Shown: positions 1 through 11,900 of the stretch, piece by piece
Numbering within the stretch: position 1 is the stretch's first letter
Layout of the letters: every line of letters starts with the position of its first letter
Translations under genes and position numbers: made by a program
Assembly: GCA_007449985.2 (NCBI GenBank)
Contig: VIIQ02000632.1
Coordinates: 186,001-250,000, forward strand
Reading direction: 5' to 3'
Source: Desmodesmus armatus
Lineage: Eukaryota; Chlorophyta; Chlorophyceae; Sphaeropleales; Scenedesmaceae
DNA: 64,000 bases
The notes under the pieces: model-generated
The model's database searches: none
Told to the model about the DNA's origin: nothing
Seen by the model: only the letters and a program-made list of their open reading frames with translations

Positions 1-1
1 A

Positions 2-1531
2 GGCCGCATCTTCTTGGACTTGATAAACGAGCCAGATGAGCACAGGATTGGCTGGGATGGCCCGATGCCGGGCAGTCAGCACACAGCGTCGCTGTCGGAG
101 TATTACCTGGCCGTTATGGATGCCTTGTACCAGGAGGCAGGGCCTGATGCCACACTGTTCTTCATTCAGGTGTGCGATCTGGGTAGCAGGGGTTGCATTG
201 CATGCCTGATCTTGCTGCAGCAGCAGCAAGGATTCTCGACTGGATCAATGGCCGGTTTGCACAGCCTGCCGATTGTTGAGTGGAGAGAGTATGCGCATAC
301 AAATCGATGTCCCTGCAGCTGTGCTGAGCCTCTGTGTGTGAAATGCTGACCGCAGGGTGGTGGGCAAAGTGCTTTGGGCACCTCATGGGGTGACGGCTTT
401 GTCACAGAAAAAGCCTTGATACAGCAGCGTGGCCTGAGCGATGCCAATCCATTCTTTGAGGCTCTGTCAAGCAAGCCCTACAGGGACCAAGTCGTCCTGG
501 CACCGCATCTGTACGGGGTCAGCGTCACGCGCTCCCCTGACGTGGGGAGGCTTCAGTGGGAGAAGTTTGAAGCCAGCTGGTAAGCAGTTGGGCACTGGAT
601 GGTCCCTTGTAGAGATTTGGGCGCCTGAACTATGCATGATATCATCACTGCGATGTGGGTGATCCACCATCATGATTACTTCCCAGGGTATTGTGCCCCC
701 TTGCGGATGCTCCATGGGAAGGCGGGGTCGGAGTGTGCAGTTGGCTACTTCGCAGAACCCACAAGCCCCTTGCGCGCACTGTTGAGGGAGGGCAGCACGC
801 CAGGCACACACTGCAGCACTGCACCGCCATACTGATGGCATCAGTATGCTGAGTGAGTGCCACACAATGCTGGCCCAATGCTGAAATGCTGTGTGTGCTT
901 GCGCCTTTCAGGGGAAAACATATGTCACCAGGCTACTGTGCCTCCGGTGACCCCAACAGCTGCCAGCAGTACCCCGTGGTCGCTGGCGAAATCGGCACCA
1001 ACTTTCAAGACCCTCTGGATCTGCAGTACTACAATGACATGGCAGCCTTCTTCAAGAAGACACCGCCTACTGACACCTACAAGTCTGTACCCTTCAACAA
1101 CTATTTCTGGTGGTGTTACAACAGGTCAGGGCGCCTGCAGTGTCATGAAACTGACGATGCCGCTGGGCAACCCATACCGTAGCTTTGTGTGTTCACAAGC
1201 AAGTGATGAGTTGCTCATTAATCAGCATGCGACAGCGTCCCACCAGACCAACAGCTTGATGGAAAGCAGACCAAAGGGAACTTGCCTGCCTGAAAGAACA
1301 ACATTCAAATTTCCTGCTAGCTTGGTCAGCACAGAGGCATGCCTGTGCGCAAAAGGGGAACATACATGCAGCTGACTCACCCCGCCTTTGCTTTATGCAA
1401 CTGTTGTCAATCGACTCAGGAACTCTGGTGACACTGGAGGCTTGGTGGAGGCTGACTGGGTGACACTCGAGTGGCAGAAGCTGCAATGGCTGCAGGACAA
1501 GATGGGCCTCAAGCCGTGGTACAGCAGTTGA
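2..1531 (+). CDS. Glycoside hydrolase family 5 (cellulase-type) enzyme, 5' truncated
   Basis: Secreted-type endoglucanase or mannanase family; GH5 enzymes cut beta-1,4-glycans with two catalytic glutamates. The upstream part lies outside the window. Exons by phase: 2-169, 356-579, 912-1124, 1420-1531, all GT-AG, giving 239 codons including the stop. The acid/base motif LINEP is in the first exon (Glu codon 29-31). The nucleophile motif VVAGEIGT is in the third (Glu codon 988-990), followed by an aromatic FNNYFWWCYN segment and a C-terminal WQKLQWLQDKMGLKPWYSS. Order and spacing of the two Glu fit GH5. Substrate cannot be told from this fragment. In a green alga such an enzyme could act in wall remodelling or scavenging; that is inference. 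Confidence 0.82.
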
Positions 1532-2808
1532 TACTGTGGTGGCACTGCAGTAATCATCAAAAAAACCTTTACTCTGTGCTTCAGTCAAGGGCGGCATTGC
1601 CTCTTTGCACCTCTTGTCCTACAGATAACTTGTAGGCAGCTGCACAAACAGAGAGCCACATTGCCATGACAGGCAGCCACTGACGTTGTTACACAAATGC
1701 ATCATTTAACCATCGCCTTGTTCACCAGAGCGCATGCAAAGCCGTACAGCCAAAAGGACCACAGTGTGCCTACAGCCGTCGCATGCATGCAAACAAAAAG
1801 ACCAGGTGCAATGCCAACTCTTGCGAACAAGCTTGGTGGTTGAGGCGCATGCAAAACCCCACTACCCAACAGTAATAGGGGCAAAACTGGCCCATGCATG
1901 ACCACAATGCCCACACAACCAGCTGGACCCTGATCCCTGCCCCATCACATGTTCACACTCTCACAACAAACACTCCCAAAACACACAACATGTGCAATAC
2001 ACTGCAGACAAGCTCGCACACAAGCTGCCAGGCAAGGCGCATCAACCCAGCTACCCTGTGATGAACCACTGCAACCCCACCGGCCTGCTGATACCACCCA
2101 CAAAAACAGACTTGTAATCAGCAGCAACCCTTCTGCAGCAAACCCCCATGCCAACAAACGTGCTGACTGTCAACACCTCGACATCTCTGAACAAACACAG
2201 TCATGATAGCTCTGTTGTACACGATGTGCTCAAAACACATCCACACCATAACACGACAGCATGCAGCTGGCGACATGCGACGTATGCACCAGCCCCCCCC
2301 TCCCCCCCTGCGCCACCTGATCTAGCCACCCATACCCCACCACGCTACTGCCTGCTGCTGCCCTCAACTGAAGCAGCCCAAAACAAAGCCCCAGACCAGC
2401 AAAAACACCATGAATGCAAAACACTGACATCTGGTGTACCCTTAACTAGCCCACACAACACTGACAAAACCGGCCAGTGCCCACCAGCCTGCCACAAGCT
2501 GATGCAGACCAAGCTGCTGTGCAATGCATCGCTGTCGCTGGGTTCCTGACATACCAGCAAGCTGGCCAAGATCACGCCCCTGTGCAGCAGAACACTGTCA
2601 TTGTAACAGGAACGGCGTCAGCAACACGCCCACTACAGGTCATAGACAAAGCTGATGCAGGCCAACGTGCTGTGCAGCACAGCGATATCACTGTGGCAGG
2701 CGAACAGACAGCAATGCACATCACAGCGCATACGCAAAGCTCATGCAGACCAAAGTGCTGCGCAGAACCTCGATATCACTGTGACAGCCAAAGAGGCAGC
2801 AACGCATA
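1532..2808. other. Intergenic/3' UTR region between GH5 and transportin genes
   Basis: No convincing gene. The two flanking genes converge here, so both 3' UTRs must lie in it. A TGTAA motif on the + strand near 2113 could serve the GH5 gene, but it is far from the stop. The right part is built of tandem repeats listed separately. Short ORFs here have no protein-like features. Confidence 0.5.
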
Positions 2809-2830
2809 TCACAGCTCATACGCCAGCAAC
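2490..2830. repeat. Degenerate ~100-bp tandem repeats reaching into the 3' end of the transportin gene
   Basis: Related units begin near 2495, 2648 and 2745. Each has the pattern AAGCT(G/C)ATGCAG(G/A)CCAA followed by a GATATCACTGTG(A/G)CAG segment. The last unit runs into the stop codon region of the transportin gene (CATATCACAGCTCATACGC), and the unit before carries a diverged copy of that end. The repeat therefore spans the CDS/3' UTR boundary. Confidence 0.6.
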
Positions 2831-2994
2831 GCGTCGCTGGTGCCTTCGCCCCTGGGTATGGCTGCAAAGTCCATCAGTAGGGCATCAAAGCGGCCCCGTG
2901 TGAGGGGCGGCTGCTTCAGGGCCAGCTTGGCAAATGCCTCGCAGTCAGACGGCTTCAACAGCCCTGCAGACATGCCTGCAGATTCATAGGGGAC

Positions 2995-3025
<31 letters not shown>

Positions 3026-6000
3026 AAGGGCCCCAGTCAGTTGGTGGACATCCTCTGACACAGGACATCTATCTGAACAGCGTGGCTATGTATGCAGCCA
3101 CCTGAGTTGCAGCACAAGTGCAGCCGTAAGCTAGGTGGGGACCAAGCAAAACCCCTCACAACCAGCAACACCGAGAAACGCAACGTCGCCACAACAAAGA
3201 AATGCCATGCATACCATGCACACCCCTGCATCAAAAGCAGACCCCTGATTAGTCATTCTTCAAGGTCCCGTCCGATTAGTCATCCCATAATGCTCGCACC
3301 TGGTAGGTCTGGCGTCTGCAGTGTCTTCAGCAGCCACTGCCTGCCTGCCTCCCCAGTCAGCGACTGCTGCAGCAGCTGGTACAGCACGCCCCCCAGGGCA
3401 CGCATCAGCTGACGGGGCGCAGTATCACACGCAGCCAGCACCAGCGTATGCACCAGCTTCGCCCCGTGCTGCGCAATGCCCTGCTGCAACAGCGCCGCCT
3501 GCTGATCCAGCACTGGTGCGGCTTGCTGGCTGGCCGCTGCCTCGGCTGCCGCAGCAAAGACCTTGTTTGCTGCTGCCAAGAGATGAGACAGGAAGCTGAA
3601 CGAGGCGTTGACTGGCTCTCGCTCCCTGAGCGCTGCTGCAGCCACTGCCCATTCAAACACAGCTGGCACCACGCTGCTGCAGAGCATCAGGTCCCGTGCG
3701 AACACTAGGTGCGCATCTGCAACTGCCAGCAATGACTGCAGGAGGTCTCCTGATGAGGACAGCGGCTGCCCAGCTGCTGTGCGGCTGAGCAGGACTGACG
3801 ACACTGCATTGACAGCACCTGTGCAGGGCAAACACACATAATAACATCAGTCAACTCCCTTTGTAGTGTATGTATGCCGCACAGTGGGCTGTGATGCTTT
3901 GCAGAAATGCAACCAGGCAGTCAAAGCAAGGCCTGCCCTGCCAAGAGCAAAGCTCCTGCACCGCATCGCGCACAAACATGTCAACATCAGCACCAAACAA
4001 CAGCATTGAGCCCAACCCCCTGACCCACCTTCCAGTGCCTGCTGCTGCGCCACCGCCAGTTCAGGTGCGCTCTTGACCTCCCCAAACACCTCTGTGATGG
4101 TGGCCAGCATGTCCAGGCATGCCGCCTGCTGTGTGGCCACAAACAGGTCACCCACCGCCTTCAGCAGCGTCACCAGCAGGGGCTTGGCACCGCCACGAGC
4201 TGTCTGCACAGAACGCTGCAGCAAGGGACAGACACCAACAACAGCACAAAGCGCTCAAACGCAAAGCATACGGTAGTCAGCTGATGAAATAGCAACTGCA
4301 GGCTCCCAGCCAACTCCGGGATTCAAAGCTTCCACAGCTGATGTGCGCTCTGGTGCCCTGTGAAGGAGATAGCTGCCCTGCACGGATTGGACAGCAAGCC
4401 CTGGATAGCAAGCGCCAAACAGCAGGCAGCTCCTGAAATACACGTCCTGCACACAGCACACCGCCGCTCCTCACCTTGTAAACTTCGCAGAGCGCCTGGA
4501 CCACATCTGCATCCCGCTGACACACCGGCGCCTCGGCTACTGCTGTCAGCGCAGGCCACGCCGCCTCCAACAGCTTCATTGCCGGCTGCACTGCCACAGC
4601 AGCAGGCGGCCCCGGCATCTCCATCCCCTTGATCAGCACAGCCATCAGCTGCAGCTCCTGCGCCAGGTGCTGCAGCAGCTGCTTCGCTGCAGGGCCGCCC
4701 TGCGCTGCCGTGCTGCTGCCGTTGGTGAGTATGGCTTGGGTTCGCGCCAGCAGCGGCTGCTGCAGGCTGATGGCGCAGTCGAGGGCCTCCTGCGGGCCGA
4801 GGTAGGTCACAATACGCACCAGACCCTCTAGGACAGCCTGGCGGTCCTCCAGTTGCAGCTGCAACAGGCTGGGGACCTGCAGCAGAGGGGTCACGAGTGA
4901 ACGGCAGACACAGTATACCAGCGTTAGAGCGCAGCCACCTATGGCGCATGTGTGTCTGCTGCAGAGGGTGCTGGAAGGTGTGCTTGCTGCAACAAGCAAC
5001 CCAAGTATTGAATGACTGATGCCTCACCCACCATGTTGCATGTGTGGCTGCTGGGCAAGTTTGGAGAACATGCGCTGCTGTTAGGCTTGTACTAGAGGCA
5101 CTTTCTGGCTTGTTGCAATGCGCAGTTGAAATGCGGACCAACTACTGCTGTGCCGGCACGGGCTTCTCTCTGCCTACAGCGGCAGGTTGCGGCTCACCTG
5201 TCCAGGTTGCGGCGTGGGTGCGATGGCCGCCGTGGCAGCAGCAGCCAAGCTCTGCAGCACAGGCACAGCAGCCAGTCGGGCTGCACAGCGCATGGTCAGC
5301 GCCCTGAATGCTGCCGCTGCTGCTTGCCAGCTGTCCCTGAAGCTCAGCGCATGCAACAGCAGCCGCAGCGCACCCTCCAATGGAGAGTTGACTGTGTTGT
5401 CAAACCATGCAGCATATGCCCCCACGAGCCCGGCTGCTGTGGCGCAGACATATGGGTTGTTGAGGACCGCGGCCACCCTGCTGTTGGGGCTGCAGACGGT
5501 CTCAAACAAACCCAGCAGCAGCTGCTGCTCCTGCTGCGCGCGGTCCGCCTGGCCGTTGCAGCCGTTTGCTGGTGCTGTGCTAGTGTGCCTGCGGATGCGG
5601 CCTGCGACTGCACGCAGGCAGAACAGCGCTCCCTCCACCTGCTGCCAGCTGCCGGCTGTAGCAATGACCTCCTGAATGCTGCTGAGGTACTGTGGCCCTG
5701 TCATAAGGTACACTGTCTCCAGCAGCTCTGTCAGCCCTTGGTCACGGAACCTGTCAAGACGGGGGTGAGACACATGCAAACCACACACAGCGCGCAACAC
5801 CGTCAGTAACACAAGAACACAATCGCCGTGGTGCGCACGCAACCCAGAGCTGCACGCCCAGTGCTGCCCCATCTTGCAAACCCAAACGAATGTCCGGTGA
5901 AGCATCTTCATTCGTGTTTTCCCTCTGAGACAACCACCTGTCCGCCAAGCCGCCATCAACCCTGTAGGCCTTGAACCAGAAAACAGCAAGTAACAAGATA

Positions 6001-8120
6001 AAAAACTCACCGGTAGAACTCCTCTTCATCGTCATCCAAGTCCTCCAGCCAAGTGGTGAAGTCAGGCCGATAGCAGGCATGGCCCCTCAGCAGCGGCGGG
6101 ATCAGCGACGCAAACAGCGGCTGCACCAGCTGCACCGGCCGCTGCGCCGCCGGCAGCGTGTTGACCATGAGGAAGTAGTCAACGGCCGCCTCACACACTG
6201 CACGCTCCGGCCGCAACATCAGCTGCATCATGAGCTCCGCAAGCGGCAGCACTTGGGCGTTTGCTGGGACACCAGCTGCTGCTGCTGCGGCATGACCGTT
6301 CGCCAAGCCCGCACCGCTGCCGTTGGCATTCGCTGGGCTGACACAGCTGCTGCGCGTGCCGCAGACAACCACTGTGTCACGCTGCGCAAGGGCTGAGGCG
6401 ATATGAACGAGACTGCAGGCCACCCCGGCCCCGACAGGCCCAGGCGCAAGGGCTGCGTCCCGCATGCCCAGCAGGGCTGCCATAGCTGCTTCCACGGCCG
6501 CTCGCTCCTGCTGCTCGTCTGCGCCCTCTGTGCCCGGCCCCAGCAGCTCGCACAGCAGCTCACGAGCGAGGCCCTCGATCCGCTCTGCTGTCACAGGCTC
6601 CGATGCAGCTGCACCCAGCAGGCTGAAGAGGCAGGTGAGGATGGCGGGGTGGCTGGCTGCCAGCTGCCCTGGCGACAGCCGGCACGTGTTGCTGGCATCG
6701 CCGCTGAGCCGCAGCCATGATTGCAGGCACAGCAAGCTGCCATGAACCAGCCCATAGTCCCCTGCACATGAAAAGCCCAAGCATGAGCAGGTCAGCACGG
6801 CCAGCAAGTGCACAAGTGGTGACAGAACTGTAGCGCCTGCTCTGCCCATCTGCAGCAGAGGTAGTCCCAAGCTCACTCTGAAAGCCGCCTTTGAGGTGTT
6901 GCAACAGTTGGCAAGCAAACCTGAAGTTCGTACCCGCACCTGCTGCCATCTGTTCAGGTATGAACTTCTGTGCCAGGGCGGCGATTTCCAGCCACTGCTG
7001 GCGGGTGCCCACAACAATCTCCTCCCGCCGCTTCTTGTCCATGTTGTGCACCTCCTCAGCAAGAGCAGTCAGCATGCTGAGGGCGCACTCAGTCATCTGC
7101 AGCATCAACAGAGAACCAGGCAGCAACACAACCATGGCGGAGTCAGCAAAAGAACCACAGAAGGTGACGATGCCTAGCAGGTTTCTGTCAACTTCCCACA
7201 TTCCTGCCCTGTTCACCTGGACGTCTCCAGCAGATAAAGCACCAGATGTCAAGCAACCCAGCCAGGATACACTTTGATAGCTGTCTTGCTGTTGTCAACC
7301 AGGCAGGGGTTCAGTGCAGCCAATGACAGCGTAATGTATCTGGCTGCAAGACAAAACCTCCAGGTGCAGGTGCATCAGACGTGTGGGTTTGCTGATGGTG
7401 GTGCTGCTGCTCCCAACCTGCCTGCCTGCCTAGCCCAGGCCAGCCTCACTACCTCACAACTCACATGGTGTTGGCCCCCTTCCCCGCCGGATATCATGCC
7501 CACACACTGGCCAGCAAACGTTTGGCATGCCGCCGCCCCCGACAAGGATGCCACCGCTGCCAACAGCAACCCCAGTCGCTGCATGGCAAGCCGTGCCTCT
7601 GCATGGCCCATGAACAGCTGGAATTTGTTGCTGCAGGAGAAACACACGCACACCAGCCGCCCGTCAGCCCGCGGTTGCCCAGCCATCCGTGTTTACACCT
7701 CCTAATGCACCTGCCAGGCATGCAACTTGATATGCATGCGGCTGCTTTCGCCTGCCTGGCATGCGCGTTGGACCACACCTGGCCCTGGACCAACCATGAC
7801 AGCCTGCCCGCCTGCCATGGCATGCATGGACGACTGCCTTTCGCCCGTCTTTTCAAACACACATACCTGATCACTGTGCCCATGCTGGCTGCTTGGTCAG
7901 GTGACAGCTTGTGCCACTCAGCACGGACTTTGGACAGCAGCAAGTTCGCACAGAAAAATGTGACCTCTGGCCGCTCTGAGGGGTCCAGCAGCTGCAAGCA
8001 TGCCTCCCAGGCTGCTGGGGTCTGAGAAAAGGAGTTGAGCCATGCATTAGCCCGAGCCAGGTCATCTCCTGCCGAGCCATACAAGGAACAGACTGCTGTG
8101 CGCAGGCTGGCAGCATCCAT
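2809..8120 (-). CDS. Transportin-3 / MOS14-type importin-beta family karyopherin
   Basis: Nuclear import receptor; TNPO3 in animals and MOS14 in Arabidopsis carry SR splicing factors into the nucleus under Ran control. Exons (transcript order): 8120-7867, 7630-7465, 7096-6940, 6761-6011, 5750-5198, 4876-4475, 4215-4029, 3818-3300, 2975-2809. All phases fit and give 1051 residues, close to the family's 920-960 plus inserts. The N-terminus MDAASLRTAVCSLYG, the segment ALSMLTALAEEVHNMDKKRR (TNPO3 has a matching LTVLPEEV helix) and the acidic DLDDDEEEFYRFRDQGLTEL match the HEAT-repeat layout. Ala-rich linkers are inserted. The start at 8120 was chosen by family alignment; an open frame continues upstream to 8369 without support. 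The last acceptor has an in-frame alternative 12 nt downstream. Divergent from the SABRE-like gene. Confidence 0.85.
2994..3023. repeat. (GCA)n trinucleotide microsatellite in transportin intron 8
   Basis: About ten uninterrupted CAG/GCA triplets lie in the last intron of the transportin gene, just upstream of the final exon on the minus strand. CAG runs recur across the window inside and outside exons. Confidence 0.9.
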
Positions 8121-8967
8121 GGAGGGAGGGAAGGGCAGCAGGCCACCACAGCTGCTTCGAAAGTCAACTGATCGTCGTTCAAAAACGGCTTCTGGCGCAA
8201 GGACGCCCAGAACAGAAAGCAAGGACGGTGACGGTTGTGCTGCGGCTGCCTCCTGCTTGACGTCGTGGCTGGCTTTGGGTGTGATGAAAAAGCGGACGAA
8301 ACGTGGAAAAGTGGGGCTCGTCTCGGTCGTGGTAAAGCGGCACAGCAGACTGCGAACCCTCGAGCTCAAGAACTCAAAAAATGTCAGCCGCCCAGTTCAT
8401 TAGAAAAGCTCAGCACTGCTTAGATCACCTGAAAAGAAGCCAAGAGGTGTATATCAGCACACCACACGCTGAAGGCAAGGGGTGGGGCAAAGCCTGCAAG
8501 GTTGCTGCTCAGCAATGCAAGCGTCCCGTGCATGCACTCATCCCTTATGTTCCAGCTGATGACAAGAGCTTGAAAATGGACCAAAATGCACACCTACCAC
8601 CAGGGCGACCTCACTCAGGGTATCTGACAGAGTGTGCAGGGTGGTGGTGTGGTGGGGGTCACTGTCCTTCGTGCCCACTTCACAATCAGGTCAAAGTAGG
8701 AGGGTGCCCTTCGGTACTTAGAATCCAGCTCACCCAGGCCAAACGTGGGGAAGGCGGTTCACTCTCGTACCCCTCAAACCTGTACTGGGTTAGTCAGCCA
8801 CCAACCATCGACTGGAGCTCCCGACCACCATACCGATTACAGTCGGCATCAGCACGACGTTGGTGTGTAATTGCCGGTGTAGTTTGAGACTCAAAGGCTC
8901 CATAGCAATTTTCTGTTTTGTGATCAGATGGGCCTTGGATGGTCGTGAAAACCAACAGGACGCCACC
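8121..8967. promoter_or_regulatory. Divergent promoter region between transportin and SABRE-like genes
   Basis: An 847-bp gap separates the two start codons, so it must hold both 5' UTRs and promoters. I see no clear TATA box or tandem motif. The plus-strand start has good context, GCCACCATGG. Confidence 0.5.
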
Positions 8968-11900
8968 ATGGCGTTGTCTTGGGCTGTGCTGGGAGTCTTT
9001 GGCGTGCTGCTGTGTCTCGCTGCATGGCTGGTGACCAGGTATGGTCCCCCCAGACTGTCCTACAGCATTCCTTCAGCTTTGCTGGCTGGCAACACAGCCG
9101 ACAGCTAACGGCCACTGCCCTGCTGCAGCTACGTTGCCCAAAAGGTCAAGAAGAGGCTAAAAAAGGCTGGAGTGACGCTTGTGTACAGCAGCCTGTCCCT
9201 GACCTCTATCACTGGACTGCAGTTGCAGCTTGCTCAGGTGCGCCCCGACCAATGCTGAAGCCACTTGATGAACCATGCTGAGGCCTGCTGCTGTCTCGTT
9301 GGGGTATAAATCATTCTTCACGTGTTTCACAACTCTCTTACAGTACACATGTTGGTGTGCTGATGCAGGGCCCGCTCCAAAGCCTGACAGTTGACAGTGT
9401 CGCATGGAGGACCAAGGCTCGTGCCAGCAGCAGCGGTGGTGATGCAGCAGACAGCAGCTCAGATACAGACACACCAGCAGCAGCAGCATGGCTGCCCATC
9501 TGCATCTCCGGCGTTACCGTTGTCATCGGCAGGCATGCCCCCAGCACCAGCAAGCGCAAGAAGAAAGCCAGCAAACCCCAGGCGGGCAGGAGTGCAGCAG
9601 CGCTTGCGGCAGCACGACCGGCAGTCACCACTGTGCTGGCCATTGCACGGCGGCTGCTGCCAGGGGTGCCAATCACTGTGCAGGATGTTACTGTGAAGTT
9701 GAAGGTGAGCTGGGTGCTGGGGCAGTTATCAGCTGTGCTACCCCAACCTCTTTTTGTCGACGCGCAGCAGTAGATGCTGCCAGCATGATGCAGCAGTAGC
9801 ACTTCTGTGAGGGCCCAGCCTTCTGTCCTGACGTTGGTGTTGTATCGTTGACAAAGAAGCGGGTAATTTCCAATGCAGCAATCTGGCCTTGTGATTGATG
9901 CACCCACTTGCATTGATGCTGCAGGACAAGGGTGTCGCGCTGCACCTTAGGAAGGCGGCCCTGCACTGGACCAGCGATGCCCCTTCCAGCACGCTCTGGA
10001 GCGCACTGAAGTTGCAGGACCTCTCCGTGACACCTGGTGCGTGCACACACAGGGGATGGCAGCAGTGCATGAGCCAGCCAGCACACAGCTGAGGTACCGG
10101 GTGTGGCAGGTTTGTGACTCCTTCTGGCAGTGATCATGTGCAGTTGGCAGCATGTGCCTAGAATATATCACATGCCAATGGCTTTCACTTTGTCATGAAG
10201 CATTTGGTGTGCCTGAGTGGTACCCATGCCTCACTCTTTCACCATACCATTCCTGCAGGTGCCACAGCCTGTGCTGAGGGTCCTGATGGCCCTGCTGGCT
10301 TCACCTGCCCAGTGGCCCAAGTCTCTGCTGGCTTGATGACAAGCAGGTAAGGGCAGCGCGGCCAACACTCTGCCCGCTGCACACCTGACAGTGTGCCTGG
10401 ACCGCCAACATACAGTAGCTTTTCACACCAGCCAGGGCATAGTGTCTGGAGGTCGCAGGAGACGGCAAGGATAAGAAAACAAGCAACACAGAGCAAGACA
10501 AGTCCTCTCCAGTAACAGCTTCCTGTGTGGTGTCCTGCAGGGGCCCTGTGCCTTTCAGCTGCTCAGAGCTGCGGGTGCAGGTTGGTGCTGTCAAGCTGCA
10601 CGGCATCAGCCAGCTCATGCTGCTGGCGGCAGCAGCTGCAGAGGCAAGGCCCTTGCCCACACATGCACGGCTGTCTGCTGGTGGTGCTGCCCCTGGCGTT
10701 GAGCAGGACAGTGCTGGTGGCGCGTCAGCACAGCCAGCAAGCAGGGCTGCAGGCAGGCACAGGCAGCCACCTGCTGGCAAAGTGCTGCAGGCTGTTGCCT
10801 GGATGCCGGAAAAGGTGAGGGTCACAGTCCAGGCTGTTGATTGCAGTTGCTGTCAGCGGCAACAGCAGCAGGGCATGGTGATGATGTGCGCGCACTACAT
10901 GTGGCTAGACATGGGTGAGAGGCAAGCGTGGGCCTTGAAACCTGATTGGACAGCCACAATGGGTGGGGTGTTGTGTCCATGTGATGCAGCTGGGCTGTGC
11001 AGGCATGTGCGTACGGGGGACTGCATATGCATCTGTGTGTTGCCCTGCTGCAGGTGAAGGTTAGCATTGCTGGCGCGCAGCTGCTGCCATGCAAGCAGCC
11101 CCCCCAGGGGCGCTCCAGCATCCTACAGCTGCCTGTGTTGCTCGGCAGCCTTGGGCCCGTCTCTATCGCTGCCAGCAGCAGCCAACAGCCGTCAACAGCC
11201 AAGCCAGGCTCCAAGGTGCTGAGTGTGTCCCTCGCAGTTGGACAGCTGGAGCTGTCAGCAGCAGCACAAGCTGGCAGTGGCAGCGGCACCGGCAGCAGTG
11301 GCGGCAGCAGTCAACCAGGGGTGGTGTTCACACTGCCTGGGGTGTCAAGCAACCTCCATCTTGCCAAGATGCCCGGTGCTGCTCCTCAGCCAGGCAGCAG
11401 GGCCGGCTCAGGAGCCGGGCGCAGCAGCAGCTCCGGGTTGCGGTCCAGGCAGCGGGGCCCGCCAGACCAACGGCAGCCACCGCAGCAGCAACAGCCCCAG
11501 CAGCCCCAGCAGCAGCATTGGGTGCTGAAGGCCACGTGCAGCTGCCAGCTGAAGCAGCAGCCGCAGCTGCAGCTGCATGCTGCGCAGCTCCCAGCACTCA
11601 TCAAGGCTGGGCAGCTGCTGCAGGTCTGCTTAGCAGACCTCAAGGCACAGCGGCAGGCAGCGGCTGAGGCAGCGGCAGCAGCAGCCGCCGGGGCAGCGGG
11701 GCACAGCAGGCAGGGGTCAATCGGAGATGACCAGCTGCCGGAAGCCAGCCTCAGCCCGACAGTGTCCCTGTCGTCCCTCCCTAGGCCAGAGACACCCAGC
11801 CTCACAACACCCTGCATGTCTCCATCCCCCCACCCACCGTCTCCACCCCAGACAGACGCTGCGGGGGCTGTCGCCGCCGCCGCCGCCGTAGCAGCAGCAG

